From assembly GCF_035556675.1 (NCBI RefSeq), contig NZ_DATMFZ010000358.1, positions 1 to 27,587 on the forward strand: a DNA stretch of 27,587 nt. Direction: 5' to 3'. Origin of the DNA: Geminicoccus sp035556675 (lineage in GTDB: Bacteria > Pseudomonadota > Alphaproteobacteria > Geminicoccales > Geminicoccaceae). Numbering within the stretch: position 1 is the stretch's first letter; each line of letters opens with the position of its first letter. The notes under the pieces are model-generated. The model did not search any database and was not told the origin of the DNA. It was given only the letters and a program-made list of their open reading frames with translations. This document shows, one piece after another, positions 22,346 through 27,587 of the stretch. A program made the position numbers and the translations under genes.

Positions 22346-23631
22346 CTCGCCCCCCGCAGCCGGATCGCGTTGGCGTGCCCGTCCAGCCCCTCCGCCTCGG
22401 CCAGGATCCTGGCCGCATCAGCCAGCTGGCGAAAGCCCGGCTCGCCGCAGCCGAGCAGGGTGGTGCGCTTCATGAAGTCGTAGACCGACAGGCCGGACGA
22501 GAACCGGGCGCTGCGCGAGGTGGGCAGCACATGGTTGGGCCCGCCGACATAGTCGCCGATCACTTCCGGCGTCCACGTGCCCAGGAAGATCGCCCCGGCA
22601 TGGCGCACCCTGGCCGCCAGCGCGTCCGCGTCCTCGACCATCAGCTCCAGATGCTCCGGCGCCAGCCGGTCGACCAGCGGCACCGCCTCGTCCAGCCCGC
22701 TCACCAGGATCACCACGCCAAGATCGGCCAGGCTCTTTGCCGCGATCTCCCGGCGGGGTGCGGACTGGAGCTGCCGCTCGACCTCGACCGGCACGTGGCG
22801 TGCCAGGTCCGGATCGTCGGTGATCAGGATGCTCTGCGCCAGCACGTCGTGCTCGGCCTGGGCGATCAGGTCGGCCGCCACCAGGTCGGCTCCGGCACTC
22901 CGGTCGGCCACGATCACCACCTCGCTGGGACCGGCGATCATGTCGATCCCGACCACGCCGAACACCTGGCGCTTGGCTTCCGCCACGTAGGCGTTGCCCG
23001 GGCCGGTGATCTTGTCGACTGGCCGGATCGTGGCGGTGCCGTACGCCAGCGCCGCGATCGCCTGCGCCCCCCCGATCCGGTAGATCTCGTCCACCCCGGC
23101 CAGCCGGCAGGCGGCCAGCACCAGGGGATTGCTCTGCCCATCCGGTGCCGGGGCCGCCACCACCAGCCGCCGGCAGCCCGCCACCTTCGCCGGGATCGCG
23201 TTCATCAGCACCGAGGACGGATAGGCGGCCGTGCCGCCCGGCACGTAGAGGCCCACCGCATCGATCGCGGTCCAGCGCTGGCCCAGCCGGACACCGGCCT
23301 CGTCGGTCCAGGCAAGCGGCTCCGGCTTCTGGCGGGAATGAAACGCCTCGATCCGTGCCGCCGCCACCTCCAGGGCCCGCAACTGCTCGGGCGGGCAGGC
23401 GGCCCAGGCCCGCTCCAGTTCGGCCGGCTCGACCCGCAGCCCGATCTCGTCCGGGTCGAACCGGTCGAACCGCCGGGTCAGCTCCAGCAGCGCCGCATCG
23501 CCACGGCGGCGCACGTCCTGGATGATCGCCTGGACGGCAGCGCCGACATCGCCCGCCTCGTCGTGACGGCGTTCGGCCAGGGCGGCGAAGCTGGCGGGAA
23601 AGTCGGCTGCCCGCGAATCGAGAAAGCGCAA
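22342..23631 (-). CDS. hisD: Histidinol dehydrogenase
   Basis: This 429-residue HisD oxidises L-histidinol to L-histidine in two NAD-dependent steps. The NAD site GPGNAYVAEAKRQVFG is present, as are the zinc ligands and catalytic residues Q258, H261, E326, H327, D360 and H419, all near the E. coli positions. No ATG or GTG lies near the expected N-terminus. The TTG at 23631 gives MRFLDSRAADFP, matching family starts, with CGGAG 9 bases before it. An in-frame TAG 55 bases upstream rules out a much longer protein. It is the only histidine gene here, as is common in alphaproteobacteria. Confidence 0.96.
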   Translation of the reverse strand: MRFLDSRAADFPASFAALAERRHDEAGDVGAAVQAIIQDVRRRGDAALLELTRRFDRFDPDEIGLRVEPAELERAWAACPPEQLRALEVAAARIEAFHSRQKPEPLAWTDEAGVRLGQRWTAIDAVGLYVPGGTAAYPSSVLMNAIPAKVAGCRRLVVAAPAPDGQSNPLVLAACRLAGVDEIYRIGGAQAIAALAYGTATIRPVDKITGPGNAYVAEAKRQVFGVVGIDMIAGPSEVVIVADRSAGADLVAADLIAQAEHDVLAQSILITDDPDLARHVPVEVERQLQSAPRREIAAKSLADLGVVILVSGLDEAVPLVDRLAPEHLELMVEDADALAARVRHAGAIFLGTWTPEVIGDYVGGPNHVLPTSRSARFSSGLSVYDFMKRTTLLGCGEPGFRQLADAARILAEAEGLDGHANAIRLRGAR

Positions 23632-23690
23632 GCGATGGAACTCCGGATCGGCCAGCCCGGGCCCGGCGACCAGGACCCCTGCCGGCTAGT

Positions 23691-24143
23691 CTAGGCGGCG
23701 TTGAAATGATCGCAGGGGCTGATCTGGCACGGCACCGGATCGCTGAAGTCGTCGAGCTTGGCGCGGACCGCCGGCACCTGGAGGCGGATCGTGCCCTGGC
23801 CCGCGAACACGAGGTCCACGAACAGGTCGGTGCCCGGGGCGGGCTCGGTGGCGATGGTCAGGAGGTTGAGCTCCGCCAGGCGCGCGGTCTCGTCGATGCC
23901 GCGGTAGCGCACCTTGGCCACCTCGTCGACCACCAGCGCGGAGGAGCACTCGGTCAGGCCCTCGCAGCGTGTGGTGTCGCGGTACTGCTCGCGGCGGTAG
24001 CGGATGAAGGCGATCATGAAGCGCCCGGCCGCCGGATCGTAGGCCATCTCGGCCACGCAGGTGCGCGCGTCCTGGAGGAACGCAGCGATCACCGCCAGAT
24101 CCTCGACATCCGTGGCCTGCAGGCGCACGCGTTTCTCGGCCAA
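23691..24143 (-). CDS. DUF2948 family protein
   Basis: This 150-residue protein starts at TTG 24143, where GGAGGG sits about 6 bases upstream and 9 bases after the murA stop. The frame stays open further upstream but lies within murA. Residues RVRLQATDVEDLAVIAAFLQDA match the start of DUF2948 proteins. The beta-rich middle has FMIAFIRYRRE, and the C-terminus ends LDDFSDPVPCQISPCDH. The function is unknown. The gene order murA-DUF2948-hisD-UPF0262 is conserved in alphaproteobacteria. Several cysteines, but no clear metal motif, are present. Confidence 0.9.
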   Translation of the reverse strand: MAEKRVRLQATDVEDLAVIAAFLQDARTCVAEMAYDPAAGRFMIAFIRYRREQYRDTTRCEGLTECSSALVVDEVAKVRYRGIDETARLAELNLLTIATEPAPGTDLFVDLVFAGQGTIRLQVPAVRAKLDDFSDPVPCQISPCDHFNAA

Positions 24144-24156
24144 GTCTCGCCCTCCG

Positions 24157-25422
24157 TCAGCCGGCCCGCTCGATTCGGGCCCCCACGCCGCGCAGCTTCT
24201 CTTCAAGCCGCTCGTATCCCCTATCCAGATGGTAGACGCGGTTGACGGTTGTAGGGCCGGATGCGGCGAGACCTGCAAGAACCAGCGAGACTGAGGCGCG
24301 CAGGTCGGTCGCCATCACGGGCGCGCCGGTGAGCCGGGCCTGGCCGCGCACCAGGGCGGAGCCACCATGCACGGTGATCCTGGCGCCCATCCGCGCCAGT
24401 TCCGGCACATGCATGAAGCGGTTCTCGAAGATCGTCTCGGTGATCATCGAGGCGCCCTCGGCCATGCACATCAGCGCCATGAACTGGGCCTGCAGGTCGG
24501 TGGCAAAGCCCGGGAACGGCCGGGTCATCACGTCCACGCCCTTGAGCCCGCCATCGCCCAGGCGCACCGACAGGCCGCCCTCGCCGTCGGCCAGCACGAG
24601 GCCCGCCTCCTCCAGCCGCTCGGCCGCGACCCCCAGGTCCTGGGCCCGCACGTCCTGCAGGACCAGGTGGCCCCGCGTGATGCCGGCCGCCATCGCATAG
24701 GTGCCGGCCTCGATCCGGTCGGCGATGATCCGGTGCGCAGCACCGCCGAGTGCCGCCTGGCCCCGAATCGTGAGCATGGCACTGCCGGCACCGTCGATCT
24801 GCGCACCCATGGCCCGCAGCAGCCGGGCCAGATCCACGATCTCGGGCTCGCGGGCGGCATCCAGGATCACCGTCTCGCCATCCGCCAGGCAGGCCGCCAT
24901 CATCAGGTTCTCGGTGGCACCCACCGAAGGCTGCGGCAGCTTGATCTCGGCCCCCTTCAACCCCTTGGGTGCCGTCGCCTTGACGTAGCCCTGCTCCAGC
25001 TCGATCACGGCCCCCATGCGCTCCAGGCCCATCAGGTGCAGGTCGATCGGCCTGGTGCCGATGGCGCAGCCCCCCGGCAGGGACACCGCCGCCTCGCCCT
25101 GGCGTGCCAGCATCGGCCCCAGCACCAGGACCGAGGCGCGCATCCGGCGCACGAGGTCGTAGGGAGCGGTGGTCGACATCAGCTGTTCGGTCTGCAGCCG
25201 CAGCGTGCCGGGTGCCCCCGGCTGCATGGTCGACGCGGTGCCGAGCCGCTGCAGGAGCCGCTGCATCGTGCCGACATCGGCCACGTCGGGCACGTTGGAC
25301 AGCTCGACCGGCTGGCCGGTGAGCAGGGTCGCGGCCATCAGCGGCAAGGCTGCGTTCTTCGCCCCGCTCACCTGGATCCGGCCTTCGAGCGGAACCCCGC
25401 CCTCGATGATGATCCGGTCCAT
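24157..25422 (-). CDS. murA: UDP-N-acetylglucosamine 1-carboxyvinyltransferase MurA
   Basis: This 421-residue MurA catalyses the first committed step of peptidoglycan synthesis (enolpyruvyl transfer from PEP to UDP-GlcNAc). Start ATG 25422 gives MDRIIIEGGVPLEGRIQVSG, then K22-N23 in SGAKNAALP. The catalytic C119 is in LPGGCAIGTRP, so the enzyme should be fosfomycin-sensitive (the Cys is not replaced by Asp). FENRFMHVPELARMGA and the YHLDRGYERLEEKLRGVGA end are typical. Its start overlaps the dcd stop (TGATG at 25424-25420), an uncommon partner for murA. Confidence 0.97.
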   Translation of the reverse strand: MDRIIIEGGVPLEGRIQVSGAKNAALPLMAATLLTGQPVELSNVPDVADVGTMQRLLQRLGTASTMQPGAPGTLRLQTEQLMSTTAPYDLVRRMRASVLVLGPMLARQGEAAVSLPGGCAIGTRPIDLHLMGLERMGAVIELEQGYVKATAPKGLKGAEIKLPQPSVGATENLMMAACLADGETVILDAAREPEIVDLARLLRAMGAQIDGAGSAMLTIRGQAALGGAAHRIIADRIEAGTYAMAAGITRGHLVLQDVRAQDLGVAAERLEEAGLVLADGEGGLSVRLGDGGLKGVDVMTRPFPGFATDLQAQFMALMCMAEGASMITETIFENRFMHVPELARMGARITVHGGSALVRGQARLTGAPVMATDLRASVSLVLAGLAASGPTTVNRVYHLDRGYERLEEKLRGVGARIERAG

Positions 25423-25988
25423 CACATCTTCGGCAGGGTCACGCCCCGCTGCCCCATGTATTTGCCGGCCCGGTCGGCATAGCTCACCTCGGGCGCGCTG
25501 GCACCTTTGAGGAACAGGAACTGGCAGATCCCCTCGTCCGCATAGACCTTGGCTGGAAGCGGCGTGGTGTTGGAGATCTCCAGCGTGACATGCCCCTCCC
25601 ATTCCGGCTCGAGCGGGGTGACGTTCACGATGATGCCGCAGCGCGCATAGGTCGACTTGCCCAGGCAGATCACCAGCACGTCGCGCGGGATCCGGAAATA
25701 CTCCACCGTGCGCGCCAGCGCGAAGCTGTTGGGCGGCACCACGCAGAACGGCCCGTCACGCTCGACGAAGCTCTGGGCGGAGAAGTTCTTGGGATCCACC
25801 AGCGCATTGTCGACATTGGTGAAGATCCGGAACTCGCGCGCGAGCCTGGCATCATATCCGTAGGACGACAGGCCGTAGGAGATCAGTCGCTCCTTGCCCT
25901 CGACCCTGGTCTGCCGCTCGACGAACGGCTCGATCATGCCGTGCTCCAGGCACTGCTGCCGGATCCAGTGGTCGGGCATGATCGACAT
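25422..25988 (-). CDS. dcd: dCTP deaminase
   Basis: This 188-residue protein has the dCTP deaminase core: SYGLSSYGYDARL, GKSTYARCGIIVNVTPLEPEW, and the catalytic E137 in VTLEISNTTPLPAKVYADEGICQFLFL. The C-terminal ADRAGKYMGQRGVTLPKM matches the family tail. It converts dCTP to dUTP (feeding dTTP synthesis) as a trimer. Start ATG 25988 is used; the second in-frame ATG (MPDHWIRQQ, 9 bases on) may be the real start. It heads the minus-strand dcd-murA-DUF2948-hisD-UPF0262-phosphatase run. Confidence 0.97.
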   Translation of the reverse strand: MSIMPDHWIRQQCLEHGMIEPFVERQTRVEGKERLISYGLSSYGYDARLAREFRIFTNVDNALVDPKNFSAQSFVERDGPFCVVPPNSFALARTVEYFRIPRDVLVICLGKSTYARCGIIVNVTPLEPEWEGHVTLEISNTTPLPAKVYADEGICQFLFLKGASAPEVSYADRAGKYMGQRGVTLPKM

Positions 25989-26040
25989 GCGGCTTCATCC
26001 AGAAGAAGGCGTTGGCGCCGGCAGGGCCCGGCCGCGTCCG

Positions 26041-26054
26041 TCAGCACATGCTGA
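26041..26054. repeat. Short dyad upstream of dcd
   Basis: TCAGCA (26041-26046) and TGCTGA (26049-26054) form a 6-base inverted repeat separated by two bases, about 53 bases before the dcd start. The spacing resembles a compact operator. The function is unknown. Confidence 0.3.
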
Positions 26055-26063
26055 CATGATCGG

Positions 26064-26088
26064 CGCTTCTACCGCAGGTGCAGAAGCG
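26064..26088 (-). terminator. Hairpin after the small basic protein gene
   Basis: CGCTTCT (26064-26070) and AGAAGCG (26082-26088) form a perfect 7-base stem with an 11-base loop, starting right after the stop of the small gene on the minus strand. There is no following T-run. It may be a weak terminator separating that gene from dcd. Confidence 0.3.
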
Positions 26089-26089
26089 G

Positions 26090-26266
26090 TCAACCAGGCT
26101 GGCCACTCCCGCTTCCCTTCTCCTCCGCCTCCGCAGCCAAGTCCGCCATCACCCGCTCCTGCCGCGCCCGCTCCTGCGCCTTGCGCTTCTTGAGGTTCTC
26201 GCGCATCGCCGCCGCCAGCCGCGCGGCCCGCTCTTCCCTGGCCGTCCTGCCCTGTTCCTTTTCCAT
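26090..26266 (-). CDS. Small basic/charged protein of unknown function
   Basis: Starting at ATG 26266 (AAGAGG about 8 bases upstream) this gives 58 residues rich in Arg, Lys, Glu and Ala. The core RAARLAAAMRENLKKRKAQERARQ resembles small conserved alphaproteobacterial proteins with an 'RLAxALRxNLxRRKxQxR' pattern, which carry no named domain. It is predicted to be one long amphipathic helix, perhaps nucleic-acid- or ribosome-associated (inference). The frame opens further to TTG 26323, but that would place the start close to the tRNA promoter and looks less likely. It diverges from tRNA-Thr. Confidence 0.6.
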   Translation of the reverse strand: MEKEQGRTAREERAARLAAAMRENLKKRKAQERARQERVMADLAAEAEEKGSGSGQPG

Positions 26267-26350
26267 CGCCACCGCCTCTTGCAACGCGGCGACACCCGTG
26301 GCATCTAGCGCGCGGCGCAGCAAGGGGTCACCCGCTGCCGCACGCGGTGC

Positions 26351-26426
<76 letters not shown>

Positions 26427-26475
26427 TTTCTCTAGAAAATCCAATAGCTTAGTAGCCAGGATGGTCTGGGCGTCA

Positions 26476-26512
26476 GGAAGCACCTGAAGTCCGGAAGCAC
26501 CCCGGAAGCACC
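26476..26512. repeat. Three short direct repeats GGAAGCACC
   Basis: GGAAGCACC occurs exactly at 26476-26484, 26493-26501 and 26504-26512. The second and third are both preceded by CC and are 11 bases apart start to start; the first is 17 bases before the second. They may be a degenerate local duplication. Confidence 0.6.
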
Positions 26513-26609
26513 GTGGCCCAACATGCAGACGGCCGCTCCAATGCACCGGAGTAGACACGTGGCCGCCAATTCTCCCCTCCCAATCTGGCGCCAGCATTTT
26601 CCGCGGCAG

Positions 26610-26656
26610 GACGCCCCAAGATAGGGCGTCAACTTCGAAGCTCGCAGCTTGGGGCG
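26610..26656. repeat. Mutually exclusive stem-loops
   Basis: GACGCCC (26610-26616) pairs with GGGCGTC (26624-26630) over a 7-base loop. CGCCCCAAG (26612-26620) instead pairs perfectly with CTTGGGGCG (26648-26656). Inside lie CTTCGAAG (26633-26640) and AAGCT-CGC-AGCTT (26638-26650). Both folds cannot form together, as in attenuators or REP-like elements. Confidence 0.5.
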
Positions 26657-26718
26657 GCCGCCACTGCGCTTTCTCGTTACATTTCAGCCAGCCGCAAAGC
26701 TGAGCTGGAATTGTGGCA

Positions 26719-26742
26719 CCCCCAGCCCCCCGGGGGAGGGGG
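26719..26742. repeat. C/G-tract near-palindrome
   Basis: CCCCC (26719-26723) and a run of C (26726-26731) are followed by GGGGG (26732-26736) and GGGGG (26738-26742), giving a near-perfect palindrome. There is no T-run on either strand, so it is not a clear terminator. Its function is unknown. Confidence 0.4.
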
Positions 26743-26823
26743 TAAATCTGAATGGGTCCCCCACCCTCACCCTGTATCACTTTCTGGCCGACCAGTTGTG
26801 GCATGCCTCGAAGGGACCTCAAG

Positions 26824-26852
26824 GGGTCGATCCCCGCGTGGACGGGGAAGCC
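26824..26852 (-). repeat. Degenerate terminal CRISPR repeat
   Basis: This copy differs from the consensus at its 4th base (A to T, 26827) and 19th base (G to A, 26842, in the stem). Decay of the last repeat is normal at the leader-distal end of an array. No further repeat lies 61 bases to the left. Confidence 0.85.
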
Positions 26853-27587
26853 GGGTACTGGCCGCCCAAAAACAACGGCGCGCCGGGACGATCCCCGCGT
26901 GGGCGGGGAAGCCCTGGTGTGGGCACTGGAGCAGCTTGCCGACGTGGGACGATCCCCGCGTGGGCGGGGAAGCCGCCGAAACGTCGAAGGTGCGCGTGTC
27001 CGCGAAGGGACGATCCCCGCGTGGGCGGGGAAGCCTCGTCATCCAGCAGGATCTTCTCCCGGTTGACGGGACGATCCCCGCGTGGGCGGGGAAGCCGTGC
27101 CCTTGATTGGTCTGGGCTTGTCCTGCCGGGGACGATCCCCGCGTGGGCGGGGAAGCCCCGCTAGGAACAACTCCCCCGTACACCGTGGAGGGACGATCCC
27201 CGCGTGGGCGGGGAAGCCGTTGCTGCGGTCGACGCCGAACTTCTTCGCGAGGGACGATCCCCGCGTGGGCGGGGAAGCCCGACACGCTACTCGGGGAGTG
27301 CTTATTGCTGGGGGACGATCCCCGCGTGGGCGGGGAAGCCGCTGATCAACCGGATGATCCCTGACCCGACCAGGGACGATCCCCACGTGGGCGGGGAAGC
27401 CGGCCAGCTCGGCAACCTGATCAGCGGTTCGTCGGGACGATCCCCGCGTGGGCGGGGAAGCCCGCGGGGATGCCGGTTCGGTCGGGCCGATCGCGGGACG
27501 ATCCCCGCGTGGGCGGGGAAGCCCCGGATGGGCCGACATATCCACCCCAGACAGTGGGACGATCCCCGCGTGGGCGGGGAAGCCGTG
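26824..27587 (-). CRISPR. Type I-E-like CRISPR array: 13 repeats, 12 full spacers, continues beyond window
   Basis: The array holds thirteen 29-base repeats, starting at 26824, 26885, 26946, 27007, 27068, 27129, 27190, 27251, 27312, 27373, 27434, 27495 and 27556. They are separated by twelve spacers, each exactly 32 bases (61-base period), with a 13th spacer cut at 27585. The repeat core CCCCGCGTGGGCGGGG folds as a 6-bp stem with a 4-base loop. On the minus strand it has the form of type I-E repeats (CCCCGC-loop-GCGGGG flanked by TT and AT). The minus strand is therefore the probable crRNA strand, with the leader and any cas genes to the right, outside the window. The leftmost repeat (two mismatches) is the degenerate leader-distal one. 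The repeat at 27373 has one change (27385). Confidence 0.96.

Larger units (their letters stand above)
26427..26823. other. Non-coding tRNA-Thr to CRISPR interval (397 bases)
   Basis: No credible gene lies here. It holds three copies of GGAAGCACC (26476-26484, 26493-26501, 26504-26512), a set of mutually exclusive stem-loops (26610-26656) and a C/G-tract hairpin (26719-26742). Its base composition looks less GC-biased than the neighbouring genes. Open frames across it are tRNA-antisense or CRISPR artefacts. No cas or integrase gene is present. Confidence 0.7.

Noticed and set aside
26719..26742. C/G palindrome as a transcription terminator
   Set aside because: No T-run follows on either strand and the perfect palindrome leaves almost no loop.
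26649..27545. Several open frames on both strands with repeating SPRGRGS, IPAWAGKP or FPAHAGIVP peptides
   Set aside because: They are translations of CRISPR repeats; the 61-base period shifts frame at each unit, producing repeated motifs in all frames.

Overview
The window is high-GC chromosomal DNA from an alphaproteobacterium, probably Rhodospirillales/Geminicoccales-like. This placement is inferred from gene content: a UPF0262 gene and a DUF2948 gene beside hisD, an alphaproteobacterial PhaR, RNase G/YacG/Maf/IF-1 in one operon, and acpP-fabF-mltG linkage. No rRNA or other species marker is present. Almost all of the first 26.4 kb is conserved housekeeping sequence. The last 0.8 kb is a type I-E-like CRISPR array that runs off the right edge.

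Layout. (1) 1-6308, plus strand: lptF (5' end outside the window), lptG, lptD, surA and rsmA form a tightly packed outer-membrane biogenesis operon for LPS export, LptD assembly and OMP folding, ending with the 16S rRNA dimethylase. (2) 6305-6961, minus: gmk, convergent with rsmA and sharing a CTAG. (3) 7035-7766, plus: a lone short-chain dehydrogenase. (4) 7773-12231, minus: fabD-fabG-acpP-fabF-mltG, fatty-acid synthesis plus the peptidoglycan terminase. (5) 12462-13765, plus: the ribosomal protein operon rpsF-rpsR-rplI. It has a structured leader and is followed by a UUCG-loop terminator. (6) 13930-17603, plus: phaR, an M17 aminopeptidase, a hotdog thioesterase and two uncharacterised genes. 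(7) 17622-26266, minus: an orphan GAF/HisKA_2 histidine kinase, then yacG, RNase G, maf, infA, a low-molecular-weight phosphatase, a UPF0262 gene, hisD, a DUF2948 gene, murA, dcd and a small basic protein. (8) 26351-26426: tRNA-Thr(GGU). (9) 26427-26823: non-coding sequence with alternative stem-loops. (10) 26824-27587: 13 CRISPR repeats with 12 complete spacers of 32 nt. No cas gene lies inside the window.

How the genes fit together. Regions 1-4 are a rearranged version of the widespread alphaproteobacterial block acpP-fabF-mltG-yicC-gmk-rsmA-pdxA-surA-lptD-lptG-lptF. Here pdxA and yicC are absent from their usual places, and an SDR gene occupies the mltG-gmk junction in the opposite direction. 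Many genes are translationally coupled through ATGA, GTGA or TGATG overlaps. Several begin with GTG or TTG.

No clearly new multi-gene system is visible. The best candidates for something undescribed are the uncharacterised pair at 16476-17603, the rpsF leader, the structured tRNA-CRISPR junction, and the RNase G homologue with an apparently altered 5'-phosphate sensor.
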